A DNA stretch of 64,000 nucleotides, taken from positions 54,169 through 118,168 of the forward strand of contig CANJJS010000005.1 of NCBI GenBank assembly GCA_947474705.1. The letters run 5' to 3'. Position 1 is the stretch's first letter, and each line of letters opens with the position of its first letter. Of the stretch, positions 20,709 to 30,452 are shown one piece after another. Made by a program: the position numbers and the translations under genes. Source of the stretch: Acetobacteraceae bacterium. Its GTDB lineage: Bacteria; Pseudomonadota; Alphaproteobacteria; Acetobacterales; Acetobacteraceae. The notes under the pieces were generated by a model that did not search any database, was not told the DNA's origin, and saw nothing but the letters and a program-made list of their open reading frames with translations.

Positions 20709-21539
20709 ATGTTCGCGACCCCTGAAACCCTTCGCCGCCTGGAACAACTCCATGTCCGCGCCTGGCCCGCGCTGGAGTCCGCCCGTGTCGAAGGCTGGCT
20801 TTGGCGCTGGTCGGGAGGGGCCTCCCAACGCGCCAACTCGGTGTCCACCGTGGATTTCGCCGGCCAGGACCTGGACGCCGCGATCGACCGCGTCGAAGCC
20901 CGTTACCGCGCCAAATCGGCGCCTTCCCGGTTCCACACCTTCGATCTCTCGCGCCCGGACGGGCTCGCGGCGCGGTTGTTCGCGCGCGGTTACCAGCCCA
21001 GAGAGACAACGGTGACGATGCTTACCACGGCGGAAACGCCGATGCTTGCCACGGCGGAATCGCCGATGCTCGCCACGGCGGCATCCACACGCCCGCCAGC
21101 GGACGTGGAGATCGCGGCCGAACCCTCCGCCGAATGGCTGGACATCTACATGCGCACGATCACGGAAAGCCGCCGCCTGACGAACCGCGAAATTCTCCGG
21201 AACATTCCCGACCCCCGCGCGTTCTTCACGGTCCGTCGCGACGAGCGCGCGATCTCCTCCGCCTTGTGCGTCGCGCACCGGGGACACGCCGTCGCCGAAT
21301 GCGTCGCGACACCGGCCAGCGCCAGAGGCCAGCGCGGTGCCGAGTCCGCGATGCGCGCGGTTCTGGCATGGGCGGCCTCGCTTGGCGCGCAGACCGTGGG
21401 TCTCCAGGTCGTCGCCGATAACGCACCAGCCCTCGCCCTCTACCGCCGCCTGGGCTTCGAACCCGTGTGCGAAAATCGCTTCTGGGCGAAACCCCTCGCC
21501 CCCACCGAAAAACCGGTTTGGCGCGCGAACGCTTCGTGA
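20709..21539 (+). CDS. GNAT family N-acetyltransferase
   Basis: 276 residues. The C-terminal GNAT fold is clear: acetyl-CoA motif ARGQRGAESAMRAVL (Q/RxxGxG/A type) and the closing NAPALALYRRLGFEPV. The N-terminal half looks like a degenerate second GNAT-like domain, joined by a short linker made of an 8-residue unit repeated three times (near residues 104-127). Substrate unknown. Ends 37 bp before the repeat-protein gene on the same strand and may be cotranscribed with it. Confidence 0.85.
   Translation: MFATPETLRRLEQLHVRAWPALESARVEGWLWRWSGGASQRANSVSTVDFAGQDLDAAIDRVEARYRAKSAPSRFHTFDLSRPDGLAARLFARGYQPRETTVTMLTTAETPMLATAESPMLATAASTRPPADVEIAAEPSAEWLDIYMRTITESRRLTNREILRNIPDPRAFFTVRRDERAISSALCVAHRGHAVAECVATPASARGQRGAESAMRAVLAWAASLGAQTVGLQVVADNAPALALYRRLGFEPVCENRFWAKPLAPTEKPVWRANAS
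21017..21088 (+). repeat. three tandem 24-bp units in the GNAT gene
   Basis: Three in-frame 24-bp copies, each beginning GATGCTT or GATGCTC and carrying CCACGGCGG, encode an MLxTAExP-type octapeptide. They sit at the domain junction of the acetyltransferase and could vary in number between strains without a frameshift. Confidence 0.85.
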
Positions 21540-21576
21540 GAAGATACATCCCCGTTCCGCAGGAAAGGCATCGGAT

Positions 21577-24129
21577 TTGAACGATCGTCCAGACGATACC
21601 TCCAGCGGGCAGGCCACCCTCACCATCGACCGCCGCCATAATCTCAGTCCGCAGCCCGCCGCCGCGCCGGGCCCGGCGGTCCGGGACACGCCGCGGCCGG
21701 CGATCCGGGAAAACCGCGCGCGCATGGCACGGCGCTTCCGCCGCCGCGCGCTGCGGTCGAACCTGGAAGCCTGGTGCGCGCTGGCCGCGATCGCCGCCGT
21801 GCTGGCCGGTGGCGCGGTCGCGCTGCGAGACACGGCATCCTTCACGCTGGAGGAAATCCAAATCGCGCGCGGCCCGGATTTCGACCGGAACGCGCGGATC
21901 GCCGCGGACGAAACGGCCATCCGCGCGGCCAGGGCCGCCCAGATCCGGGCACGCCAGGAAATCGTCGCCCGCGCCGCGCTCGCGCCCGTTCCGGAACGGA
22001 AATACACCGGCGCCCTGGACGCCGACACCGCCATCGTCGGCGTCTCTTTCGTGGATACGACGCACGGCTGGGCCGTGGGCAGCCTGGGGACGATCCTCGC
22101 CACCACGGACGGCGGCGCGACCTGGATCAAGCAATTCAGCGGCACACGCGAAGGTCTGTTCGCGGTCCGGTTCGTGGATCGCGCCAATGGCTGGGCTGTC
22201 GGCGACAAAGGCACCATCCTCGCCACCTCCGACGGCGGCGCCTCCTGGGCTTCCCGCGACAGCAACGCGACCGCGCCGCTGACGAGCCTGTCGGTGACGG
22301 ATCGAGACCACATCTGGGTGGCCGGCGGCGGCGGAACCATCCTGGCCAGCACCGATGGCGGCGCGACATGGCGGAAAACCGAATCGGGCGTCTCGCACGC
22401 TTTGTCCTCCGTCCATTTCGTCACCCCCACCCACGGCTGGGCCGTCGGACTGGGCGGCACCATCCTGGCCACTTCCGACGGTGGCGCGGCCTGGCGCAAA
22501 CGCGACAGCGGCACCGCGAACACGCTCGCCAGCGTCCACTTCACGGATACCGCCAGAGGCTGGGCCGCCGGCGCCGGCGGCATTGTTCTCGCCACCCTGG
22601 ACGGCGGCGCGAGCTGGTGGAAACGCGATACCGGCGTGTCGCATTTCCTCTCGGAGGTGCGTTTTTCCAGCCCCAGGCGCGGGCTCGCGATTGGGCGGGA
22701 GGGCACGATTCTGTTCACGCAGGATGGCGGCCTGACCTGGCGCAAACGGGAGAGCGCGACCTCCGCCGATCTGTTCGCGGCGCATTTCGCCGACCCGGAG
22801 CGCGTCTCCGTGGTGGGCGGGAAAGGCACGATCCTGACCTCCAGCGACGGCGGCCAGGCCTGGCGCCCGCGCGACAGCGGCATTTCGCGCGCCCTCGCCA
22901 CCGTCTCCTTCGCCGATCACCGGCACGGGGTGGCGGCGGGCGAGACCGGCACCATCCTGGTCACCGCCGACGCCGGCGCCACCTGGACCAAGGCCGCCGG
23001 ACCCGTGCCAGGCGATCTGCGCGGCGCGGTCCATGCCTCGCCCGCGCAAGCCTGGATCGTGGGGGCGAACGGCGCGATTCTAACGACGAACGACGCCGGC
23101 GCGTCCTGGCGCGCGCAGACCAGCGGCACCGCCGCGCTGCTGGCCGACGTGGCCTTCCCGAACGAGGCGGCGGGCTGGGCCATCGGCGATGGCGGCACGA
23201 TCGTGGCGACCGCGGATGGCGGCGGAAGCTGGCGGAAACAAGAGAGTCATATCGCCGACAATCTGCGCGGGGTCTTTTTCCTCGACCCCGCGCGTGGCTG
23301 GATCGTGGGCGCGAATGGCACGATCCTGGCCACGGTGGACGGCGGCGCGACCTGGCGGGCACGCGACAGCGGCGTGCGCGACGACCTGTCCCGGGTTGTC
23401 TTCGTTAATGCCGCCCAGGGGTGGGCGATTGGCGCCCATGGCACCATCGTCGCCTCATCCGATGGCGGCGCGACATGGCGGACACAGCCCAGCGGCGTCT
23501 ATTCCGACCTGCACGGCCTGCGGTTCGCGGATGCGCGCCGCGGCTGGATCGCCGGCGCGAACGGCGTCCTGCTGATCACCCTGGACGGCGGTCTTACCTG
23601 GCGCGCAAGCGAAACGGGCGCGGTCGCGTCTTACCTCGCCATGGCGCCGTCGGGGCCGAACCGCCTGTGGCTGGCGACGCGCGAAGGCACGCTATCGTCG
23701 CTGGCGACACCCGATCTGCGTCCGGTGGCCGCCGCGGAACAGGCCGCGGACCTGGCGGCGGCCCTGCGCGACACGGGCATCGCCGAAAGTCTGGTCGCCA
23801 CGCCGCTGCGTGCCTTCGCCGCGGCGGACGCCGACCTGACGGAGCGCCAGGAGCGGCTGGCCCGCGCGCGGGCCGAAACGCGGCAAGGCGCCTGGCCGGA
23901 GGTCGCGGGGTTGCTTCACGATCCGATCGTGTTGACCGCGTTGCATCGCCTGGGAATTGGCATTTTCGGATTGACGATCGTCCTGTTGCTGGCGCGCGGC
24001 CGCGGCCGCGCCAAACACATGGCGAGCGTCTGGGCCTCCCAGGCGGACGCGTTGATGCTGGCGGGCGAGGCACCGGACGACCAGGTGGCGGCGTTGGCCC
24101 GGGCCTTGGCGCCGGGCCGCCCCGGATAG
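21577..24129 (+). CDS. membrane-anchored protein with 14 Ycf48/BNR-like 41-residue repeats
   Basis: 850 residues from a TTG start preceded by AGGAAAGG; an ATG at 21724 is the alternative. After a basic N-terminal tail there is a membrane helix (ALAAIAAVLAGGAVAL), then thirteen clear and one degenerate 41-residue repeats, each of the form GWAVGxxGTILATxDGGATW. A helical segment and a second membrane helix (GIFGLTIVLLLA) close the protein. The repeat is the type seen in Ycf48/HCF136 photosystem assembly factors and BNR-repeat propellers. Fourteen units would fit two seven-bladed propellers. The repeat region is probably extracytoplasmic. Function unknown; there is no photosynthesis gene nearby. 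Confidence 0.85.
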   Translation: MNDRPDDTSSGQATLTIDRRHNLSPQPAAAPGPAVRDTPRPAIRENRARMARRFRRRALRSNLEAWCALAAIAAVLAGGAVALRDTASFTLEEIQIARGPDFDRNARIAADETAIRAARAAQIRARQEIVARAALAPVPERKYTGALDADTAIVGVSFVDTTHGWAVGSLGTILATTDGGATWIKQFSGTREGLFAVRFVDRANGWAVGDKGTILATSDGGASWASRDSNATAPLTSLSVTDRDHIWVAGGGGTILASTDGGATWRKTESGVSHALSSVHFVTPTHGWAVGLGGTILATSDGGAAWRKRDSGTANTLASVHFTDTARGWAAGAGGIVLATLDGGASWWKRDTGVSHFLSEVRFSSPRRGLAIGREGTILFTQDGGLTWRKRESATSADLFAAHFADPERVSVVGGKGTILTSSDGGQAWRPRDSGISRALATVSFADHRHGVAAGETGTILVTADAGATWTKAAGPVPGDLRGAVHASPAQAWIVGANGAILTTNDAGASWRAQTSGTAALLADVAFPNEAAGWAIGDGGTIVATADGGGSWRKQESHIADNLRGVFFLDPARGWIVGANGTILATVDGGATWRARDSGVRDDLSRVVFVNAAQGWAIGAHGTIVASSDGGATWRTQPSGVYSDLHGLRFADARRGWIAGANGVLLITLDGGLTWRASETGAVASYLAMAPSGPNRLWLATREGTLSSLATPDLRPVAAAEQAADLAAALRDTGIAESLVATPLRAFAAADADLTERQERLARARAETRQGAWPEVAGLLHDPIVLTALHRLGIGIFGLTIVLLLARGRGRAKHMASVWASQADALMLAGEAPDDQVAALARALAPGRPG

Positions 24130-24166
24130 ACTTCCACACGCCGCGATGTCGTGTAAATAATCTATA

Positions 24167-24193
24167 TTAAGACAATTATCTGTATTTTATACT
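24167..24193 (+). promoter_or_regulatory. possible promoter of the PEP-CTERM gene
   Basis: An A/T-rich island stands out in the GC-rich background. It contains TATACT (24188-24193) as a possible -10 box with TTAAGA 15 bp upstream as a weak -35. The gene starts at 24303. The spacing is short, so this is a tentative call. Confidence 0.35.
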
Positions 24194-24302
24194 GTTCCTG
24201 GCAGGCGAATAATGGTATGGTCCGATACGACCATGGCAACGCGCGAGTTTTAATCAGGGCCTGGGGCGCGCGCGACGCGTTGTCCGGGTGGAGAACAGAC
24301 CC

Positions 24303-25019
24303 ATGACGCGACAACTGACGGCGAAGACGGGTTTTCGGATCTCGATGGCGGGCGCGGCGGCCATTTTGGCAACCGTAATCGCCCCGGGTGCCGGGATGGC
24401 GGGACAAATTCTCGCCACCTCCGTCGCGGGCTTCCCGAATGAGCGCACGTTCAACGATCCGCCGGTCAACGCCATCGATGGCGATACCAACACCTACACC
24501 TGGGTTACGCAGCCCAATAACGTCGCCGATCCGTCTTACCTGGCACTGGGTTTCGAACTCGGGACCATCGATCGCATCCGGCTGTGGAAGATTCCGTATG
24601 GCGGCGGCGGCAATAATTCGAAGAATCTGATCGTTCAGTACACGACGGACTCCGGTGCGCTAAGCGCGCGGACCTACACCACCGTGACCAATTTGGTAAG
24701 CGGCTATCTGGGAACGGAACTCTGGGACGGCACGGTCAACACGAACGGGACCGTGCTGAACGACGTGCTCGACAGCACCGTCAGCGGATGGGGCTCGCTG
24801 ACGTTCGACCCGGTCGGGGCGACCGGGATCCGGATCGGTTTCAGCAATCCGAATCCGACCGTGCCTTATTGCGACGGCACGACAGTGGATCAGACCTGCA
24901 ATCACTACCGGGTCGCGGAATTCGAGGCTTATAATTCGCCGCTGCCCGAGCCGATGTCGCTGGCGTTGTTCGGCGCGGGGCTCGCGGGGCTCGCGGCTTC
25001 CCGCCGCGTGCGGCGCTGA
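24303..25019 (+). CDS. PEP-CTERM sorting-domain protein with discoidin-like domain
   Basis: 238 residues. An N-terminal signal peptide (hydrophobic GAAAILATVIAPGAGMA) is followed by a region resembling a galactose-binding/F5-8C-type beta sandwich (AIDGDTNTYTW, then LALGFELGTIDRIRLW and a closing YRVAEFEAY). The C-terminus is a full PEP-CTERM tail: LPEPMSLALFGAGLAGLAA followed by a basic cluster. PEP-CTERM proteins are processed by exosortase and are tied to exopolysaccharide or surface structures. No exosortase gene is in the window. The ATG at 24303 has GGTGGAG upstream; a GTG at 24288 is less likely. Confidence 0.85.
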   Translation: MTRQLTAKTGFRISMAGAAAILATVIAPGAGMAGQILATSVAGFPNERTFNDPPVNAIDGDTNTYTWVTQPNNVADPSYLALGFELGTIDRIRLWKIPYGGGGNNSKNLIVQYTTDSGALSARTYTTVTNLVSGYLGTELWDGTVNTNGTVLNDVLDSTVSGWGSLTFDPVGATGIRIGFSNPNPTVPYCDGTTVDQTCNHYRVAEFEAYNSPLPEPMSLALFGAGLAGLAASRRVRR

Positions 25020-25096
25020 CCGGGCGGCCCGGCGCCTCGCGACACCCGCGCGCCAGGGGTTGAGCGCGGGTCTGTCCTGAGGTTGAACTGCCCGCC

Positions 25097-25948
25097 ATGT
25101 CTGGTTCCGATCCGCGTGGCGCCCCGTCCGTTCCGGCCATTTGGGCCGGACTGAGTCTCGACCGGCCGCGGGTCATGGGGATACTGAATGTCACCCCGGA
25201 CAGTTTCAGCGATGGCGGGCGACACACACCGGACAATGCGATCGCGGCGGGGCTCGCCATGCGCGAGGCGGGCGCGGACATCGTCGATGTCGGCGGCGAG
25301 AGCACCCGGCCCGGCGCGGAACCCGTGACCCCGCTGGAAGAACAGGCCCGGACAATCCCGGTCATCCGGGCGCTGGCCCGCGCGGGGATTCTGGTTTCGG
25401 TGGATACCCGCAACGCCGCGACGATGGCGGCGGCGCTCGATGCCGGGGCGGCGATCGTCAACGACGTCTCCGCCCTGACGCACGATCCGCGTGCCGCCGC
25501 TTTGGTCGCGGCGCGGGGTTGCCCGGTCGTGCTGATGCATATGCGCGGCACGCCCCAGACCATGGTCTCCCATGCTGTTTATGGCGATGTGGCCGCGGAT
25601 GTCGCGGCCGAACTGGCCATGCGGGTCGCCACGGCGGAGGCGGCCGGCATCGCGCGCGCCGCGATCGCCATCGACCCAGGGTTTGGGTTCGCCAAGCACG
25701 CGGCGCATTCGCTGGCGTTGTTGCGCGGACTGTCCGGACTGCATGGGCTGGGCTTGCCGATTCTCGCCGGGGTTTCGCGCAAGAGTTTCATCGGCGCGTT
25801 GACCGGGGAGGACGACCCGGCGCGGCGGCTCGCCGGGTCTTTGGCGGCGGGCCTGTTCGCGGTCGCGCGGGGGGCGGCGATTCTGCGGGTGCACGATGTG
25901 CGGGAGACCGTGCAAGCGCTGCGGGTTTGGCATAAGCTTGGCGGCTGA
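25097..25948 (+). CDS. folP: dihydropteroate synthase
   Basis: 283 residues. Condenses p-aminobenzoate with the pterin pyrophosphate in folate synthesis. Diagnostic motifs: [44 protein letters not shown] and the PGFGFAKH block, with GVSRKSFIG near the end. Length is normal. It is followed 40 bp later by glmM, then thiD, forming a likely operon; folP-glmM is a common bacterial pairing. Confidence 0.96.
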   Translation: MSGSDPRGAPSVPAIWAGLSLDRPRVMGILNVTPDSFSDGGRHTPDNAIAAGLAMREAGADIVDVGGESTRPGAEPVTPLEEQARTIPVIRALARAGILVSVDTRNAATMAAALDAGAAIVNDVSALTHDPRAAALVAARGCPVVLMHMRGTPQTMVSHAVYGDVAADVAAELAMRVATAEAAGIARAAIAIDPGFGFAKHAAHSLALLRGLSGLHGLGLPILAGVSRKSFIGALTGEDDPARRLAGSLAAGLFAVARGAAILRVHDVRETVQALRVWHKLGG

Positions 25949-25988
25949 AACGAGTCGCCGCGCGTGCGCGCGGCCGGACGGAGCGCGA

Positions 25989-27362
25989 ATGACAAAAATC
26001 AGGCGCCTTTTTGGCACGGACGGGATCCGCGGCAAGGCCAATACCCCCCCCATGACCGCGGGAATCGCGTTACGGCTGGGCCAGGCCGCCGGTCTGTTGT
26101 TCACCCGTGGCGCGCACCGTCATCGTGTCGTGATTGGCAAGGACACGCGCCTGTCCGGGTATATGATCGAACCCGCGCTGACCGCCGGCTTCATTGGCGC
26201 GGGCATGGATGTGACCTTGCTCGGCCCGCTGCCCACACCCGCCGTCGCAATGCTGACGCGGAGTTTGCGCGCTGATCTCGGCGTCATGATTTCCGCCTCG
26301 CACAACGCGTACGAAGACAACGGCATTAAGCTGTTCGGCCCCGACGGCAACAAATTGTCCGACGCGGTGGAAATGGAGATCGAGGCGCTGATGGACTCGC
26401 CGCTGGACGCGCGCATGGCGGCGCCGTCCCGGCTGGGCCGCGCGAACCGCCTGGAAGACGCGGCGGGACGGTATATCGAGGCGGCGAAGAACAGTTTTCC
26501 GCGCGGATTGCGGCTGGACGACCTGAAAATCGTGGTCGATTGCGCCAATGGCGCGGCCTATCGCGTGGCGCCGTCGGTGTTGTGGGAGTTGGGCGCGAAC
26601 GTGATCCGCGCCGGCGTCGAGCCGGACGGGTTCAACATCAACAAGGGGTGCGGCTCGACCGTGCCGGAGCATCTGTGCGCCCTGGTCGCGGAGCATAACG
26701 CCGATCTCGGGATCGCCCTGGACGGCGACGCGGACCGGCTGATCATGGCGGACGAGCGCGGCGAAATCGTCGATGGCGATCAGGTGCTGGGACTGATTGG
26801 GCGGTCCTGGCAGGAATCGGGACAATTGCGGGGTGGCGGGATCGTCGCGACGGTGATGTCCAATCTGGGGCTGGAGCGGTTTCTGGGCGACCGCGGGCTG
26901 AAGCTGCACCGGACTCAGGTGGGCGACCGTTACGTTGCGGAACATATGCGCGCGAACGGGTTGAACATCGGGGGCGAGCAGTCGGGGCATCTGATTTTGT
27001 CCGATTTCGCCACGACAGGCGACGGATTGCTGGCCGCGTTGCAGGTGCTGGCCGTGATCGTCGAAAGCCAGCGGCCGGCCTCCGAGGTGTGTCAGGTGTT
27101 TCAGCGTCTGCCGCAGCGCCTGAAGAACGTGCGGTTTTCCGGGGCCTCGCCGTTGCGGCTGGAGAAGGTCCAACGCGAGATCGCGGTGGCGGAGGCGCGG
27201 CTGTCGGGCACCGGGCGGGTTCTGATCCGCGAAAGCGGCACCGAGCCGCTGGTGCGTGTCATGGCCGAGGGCGAGAACGAGGCGCTGGTGCTGGACGTGG
27301 TCGATGGGTTGTGCGCGGTGATCGCGGACGCGGCGCGGCGGACCGAGGCGGCGGCGTCGTGA
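25989..27362 (+). CDS. glmM: phosphoglucosamine mutase
   Basis: 457 residues. Converts glucosamine-6-phosphate to glucosamine-1-phosphate for peptidoglycan and LPS precursors. Motifs: [12 protein letters not shown] at the N-terminus, the phosphoserine loop [15 protein letters not shown] (active Ser near residue 102), the metal loop LDGDADRL, and the sugar/phosphate loop [12 protein letters not shown] near the C-terminus. The ATG at 25989 fits the usual family start. Its stop overlaps the possible GTG start of thiD. Confidence 0.96.
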   Translation: MTKIRRLFGTDGIRGKANTPPMTAGIALRLGQAAGLLFTRGAHRHRVVIGKDTRLSGYMIEPALTAGFIGAGMDVTLLGPLPTPAVAMLTRSLRADLGVMISASHNAYEDNGIKLFGPDGNKLSDAVEMEIEALMDSPLDARMAAPSRLGRANRLEDAAGRYIEAAKNSFPRGLRLDDLKIVVDCANGAAYRVAPSVLWELGANVIRAGVEPDGFNINKGCGSTVPEHLCALVAEHNADLGIALDGDADRLIMADERGEIVDGDQVLGLIGRSWQESGQLRGGGIVATVMSNLGLERFLGDRGLKLHRTQVGDRYVAEHMRANGLNIGGEQSGHLILSDFATTGDGLLAALQVLAVIVESQRPASEVCQVFQRLPQRLKNVRFSGASPLRLEKVQREIAVAEARLSGTGRVLIRESGTEPLVRVMAEGENEALVLDVVDGLCAVIADAARRTEAAAS

Positions 27363-27370
27363 GCGGGGGC

Positions 27371-28183
27371 ATGAAGGGCCGGGTTTTGATCGTCGCGGGG
27401 TCCGATTCGGGCGGCGGCGCGGGGATTCAGGCGGATATCAAGGCGGTGACGGCGTTGCGCGGTTTCGCCGCCACGGCGCTGACGGCGTTGACCGCGCAGA
27501 ACACTCTGGGCGTGCATGGGGTGCATCCGGTGCCGCTGGCGTTCATCGCCCAGCAGATCGAGGTGGTGCTGACGGATATCGGCGCGGATGTGGTGAAGAC
27601 CGGGATGTTGGGCACCTCCGAGGTCATCGAGACGGTCTGCGTGGCGCTGGAGCGGTTTGGCGCGGGGATTCCCCTGGTTGTCGATCCGGTGATGGTGGCG
27701 AAGGGCGGGCACGCGCTGCTGGCGGACGAAGCAGTGGCGACGATGCGGCGGCGGTTGTTGCCGAAGGCGTTCCTTCTTACTCCGAATTTGCCGGAGGCCG
27801 AGGCGCTGACGGGGATGGCGATTTCCTCGGTCGCGGACATGCGTGTCGCGGCCGCGGTGCTGTTGTCGTTGGGTGTGCCCGCGGTGTTGTTGAAGGGTGG
27901 ACATTTGCCGGGCGACGATTTGACCGACATTCTGGCGACGCCGGACGGAGTCGAATTGTTCGCCTCCGCGCGGATCCAGACGAGGCATACACATGGGACG
28001 GGGTGTACGACGGCTTCGGCGGTGGCGGCGGGGCTGGCGCGGGGCCTGTCGTTGCGGGACGCCGTGATTCGGGCGCGGGCTTATGTGCGGGCGGCGATCG
28101 CCGGGGCGCCGGGGTATGGCGGTGGGCATGGGCCGTTGGATCATGGGGTGACGGTGGATCTGGGGCGGTTGGACATTTCGTGA
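27371..28183 (+). CDS. thiD: hydroxymethylpyrimidine/phosphomethylpyrimidine kinase
   Basis: 270 residues. Phosphorylates HMP and HMP-P in thiamine synthesis. Ribokinase-like fold with IVAGSDSGGGAGIQADIKA at the N-terminus, VVDPVMVAKGG, the TPNLPEAEALTG block, and the catalytic anion hole THGTGCTTASA. I used the ATG at 27371; a GTG at 27359 overlapping the glmM stop would add four residues and is possible by coupling. I saw no TPP riboswitch upstream, as expected for a gene inside an operon. Confidence 0.94.
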   Translation: MKGRVLIVAGSDSGGGAGIQADIKAVTALRGFAATALTALTAQNTLGVHGVHPVPLAFIAQQIEVVLTDIGADVVKTGMLGTSEVIETVCVALERFGAGIPLVVDPVMVAKGGHALLADEAVATMRRRLLPKAFLLTPNLPEAEALTGMAISSVADMRVAAAVLLSLGVPAVLLKGGHLPGDDLTDILATPDGVELFASARIQTRHTHGTGCTTASAVAAGLARGLSLRDAVIRARAYVRAAIAGAPGYGGGHGPLDHGVTVDLGRLDIS

Positions 28184-28280
28184 CGCGCGGTTGAAGCGCT
28201 TTTAGAGTGCCGTCCTCCAAACCTTGTGCGCCCAGGGGCATTCGGCCATAAGCCGAACCGTTCTTTCCTCCGAGGTCTCG

Positions 28281-29174
28281 ATGACACGTCACACGGCCAA
28301 TGCCAGCCGGACAGCCGCCCGCTTCTTCGCCGTTGGCCTTTTGGCGGCGGGCCTTGGGGGTTTTCCCGCCCATGCGCAGGACAAATCCGATCCGGTCGTG
28401 GCGAAAATCGGGCCCGACTCGATTCGCCTGAGCGAGCTGACCGCCGCGGCGGAGACGTTGCCGCCGCAGGCCCGGCAGATGCCGCGCGAGCAGTTATTGC
28501 CGCGTTTGCTGGAGCAGATCGTGGACACGCGTGTCCTGGCGATCGAGGCGCGCAAGACGAACCTCGACAAGGACCCCGTTGTGCAACGCGTATTGCGGGA
28601 TGTTCAGGAGCGGGCGCTGGTGTCGGCGTTGCTGGAAAAAGAAGTCGCGCCGCATGTGACCGACGAGGCCGTCAAGGCGCGGTTCGACAAGGAGATTGGC
28701 AACCAGCCGCCGGTGCAGGAGCTGCATGCCCGCCATATTCTGGTCGAAGACGAGGCGACCGCGAAGAAGATCATCGCCGAGTTGAAAAAGGGCGCCGATT
28801 TCGCCGCGTTGTCGAAGCAATACAGCAAAGACGCGGCCGCCGTGGAGCAGGGTGGCGACCTCGGTTACTTCAAACCGACCGATATGGTGGCGGAATTTTC
28901 CACCGCCGCCTTCGCCTTGAAGGACAAGGAGGTCACGCAGACGCCGGTGAAGACTCAGTTCGGCTGGCATGTGGTGCAGGCGCTGGATCGCCGTGCCTCC
29001 GCGCCGCCGCCATTCGAGCAGGCGAAGGACCAGTTGCGTCAGCAGATGATCAACGAGGAAGTTCGGAAAGTTCTGACCCGTGCACGGGCCGGTGTGCCCG
29101 TGGAGAAATTCAATCTGGATGGCACGCCGATCCGCGCGACGGATCAGATCGTGCCGCCCGCGCCGCCGAAGTAA
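28281..29174 (+). CDS. periplasmic parvulin-type peptidyl-prolyl isomerase (PpiC/PrsA-like)
   Basis: 297 residues. Signal peptide with cleavage near FPAHAQD; a helical chaperone region (about 30-135); a parvulin domain with the HARHILVEDEATAKK start, GGDLGYFKPTDMV and the closing TQFGWHVVQALD; then a short helical tail. It would assist folding of exported proteins. The ATG at 28281 has GAGG upstream. Followed 30 bp later by argJ, an arrangement seen in other alphaproteobacteria, where secA is often also adjacent; secA is not next to it here. Confidence 0.93.
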   Translation: MTRHTANASRTAARFFAVGLLAAGLGGFPAHAQDKSDPVVAKIGPDSIRLSELTAAAETLPPQARQMPREQLLPRLLEQIVDTRVLAIEARKTNLDKDPVVQRVLRDVQERALVSALLEKEVAPHVTDEAVKARFDKEIGNQPPVQELHARHILVEDEATAKKIIAELKKGADFAALSKQYSKDAAAVEQGGDLGYFKPTDMVAEFSTAAFALKDKEVTQTPVKTQFGWHVVQALDRRASAPPPFEQAKDQLRQQMINEEVRKVLTRARAGVPVEKFNLDGTPIRATDQIVPPAPPK

Positions 29175-29204
29175 TCGGGATTTAGGAAAGAAGGAAGGAT
29201 ACCC

Positions 29205-30416
29205 ATGACCAGTGCCGTTTCGCCTCTCGCCGTCGCGATGCCCGCTCTGCCGCCATTGGCGGGTGTGCGTCTGAACGCGGCGGCGGCGGGGATCCGATAT
29301 CAGGGTCGAACCGATCTGGTGATGATCGAGGTGCCCGAGGGCAGCACGGTCGCGGGGGTCTTTACGTCCAACAAATGTCCTGGCGCGCCGATCGATTGGT
29401 GCCGGGAGGCGCTGAAGGGCGGCAAGGCGCGGCTGGTCGTGGTCAACGCCGGCAACGCCAATGTCTTCACCGGTAAGGCCGGGCGAGACGCCACGGCGGC
29501 CACGGCGGAGGCGGCCGCGAAGCTCGCGGGTTGCGCGGCGTCGGAAGTGTTTGTCGCGTCCACGGGCGTGATCGGGGAAGTGTTGCCGCATGAGAAGCTG
29601 GTGGCCGCCCTCCCCGCTTTGCACGCGGGTCTGCATGCCAATGGCTGGCAGGAAGCGGCGCGCGGAATCATGACGACGGATACGTTTCCGAAGGCGTCCA
29701 CGCGCGTGGCGAAGATCGGCGGGAAGCCGGTGCGGATCACGGGCATCGCCAAGGGCAGCGGCATGATCGCGCCGGACATGGCGACGATGCTGTGCTTTGT
29801 GTTTACCGATGCCGCGATTCCGGCGGACCAATTGCAAAAATTGCTCAAAAAGGGTGTGGAGCCGAGTTTCAACTGCACGACGGTGGATTCGGATACGTCG
29901 ACGTCCGACACGGTGATGTTGATCGCGACGGGTCAGGCGGGGAATCCGGAAGGTTCGTTGAGCGATTTCGGCAAAAAACTCAATGCCGTGCTGATGGATC
30001 TGGCGTTGCAGGTCGTGCGCGACGGCGAGGGCGCGCAAAAATTGGTGAAAATCGATGTGACCGGCGCGGTGTCGGCGAAGTCGGCCAAAAAGATCGCGAT
30101 GTGCATCGCCAACTCGCCGCTGGTGAAAACGGCGATCGCGGGTGAGGACGCCAACTGGGGCCGGATTGTCATGGCCGTCGGCAAGGCGGGCGAGCCGGCC
30201 GATCGCGACAAGCTGTCGATCGGGGTTGGCGGCGTTTGGATGGCGCGGGATGGCGGGGTCGTGCCGGGCTACGACGAGACCCCTGTTGTCGCGCACATGA
30301 AGGGCCGGGAAATCGACATGACCGTGGATATCGGGCTGGGTCAGGGCAAGGCCACGGTGTGGACCTGCGATCTGACGCATGGTTATATCGACATCAACGG
30401 CTCTTACCGTTCGTAG
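29205..30416 (+). CDS. argJ: bifunctional ornithine acetyltransferase/N-acetylglutamate synthase
   Basis: 403 residues. Transfers acetyl from N-acetylornithine to glutamate in the cyclic arginine pathway. Contains the self-cleavage site [15 protein letters not shown] (cut before Thr to give alpha and beta chains), and the conserved [13 protein letters not shown] block. Length and N-terminus are normal; an AAGAAGGA ribosome site precedes the ATG. Whether it also makes N-acetylglutamate from acetyl-CoA cannot be told from sequence. Confidence 0.96.
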   Translation: MTSAVSPLAVAMPALPPLAGVRLNAAAAGIRYQGRTDLVMIEVPEGSTVAGVFTSNKCPGAPIDWCREALKGGKARLVVVNAGNANVFTGKAGRDATAATAEAAAKLAGCAASEVFVASTGVIGEVLPHEKLVAALPALHAGLHANGWQEAARGIMTTDTFPKASTRVAKIGGKPVRITGIAKGSGMIAPDMATMLCFVFTDAAIPADQLQKLLKKGVEPSFNCTTVDSDTSTSDTVMLIATGQAGNPEGSLSDFGKKLNAVLMDLALQVVRDGEGAQKLVKIDVTGAVSAKSAKKIAMCIANSPLVKTAIAGEDANWGRIVMAVGKAGEPADRDKLSIGVGGVWMARDGGVVPGYDETPVVAHMKGREIDMTVDIGLGQGKATVWTCDLTHGYIDINGSYRS

Positions 30417-30452
30417 ACAGGGCCGCTCGTAACGAAAGAAGGAAACGCCAGC

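Noticed and set aside
20586..22901. Minus-strand frame extending the GST protein to 1009 residues
   Set aside because: The extension is the antisense of the repeat-protein gene and shows its period; the GST start at 20585 has a clean ribosome site.
21577..24129. Photosystem assembly factor Ycf48 as a specific name
   Set aside because: The repeat type matches, but length, two membrane helices and the absence of photosynthesis genes do not support naming it after that protein.
24205..24222. Sigma-54 type promoter (TGGCAG...) upstream of the PEP-CTERM gene
   Set aside because: The GC element at -12 is missing: the bases at the right spacing are not TTGC-like, so it does not fit the consensus.
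27363..27370. TPP riboswitch before thiD
   Set aside because: There is no room: thiD starts 8 bp after or overlapping the glmM stop.
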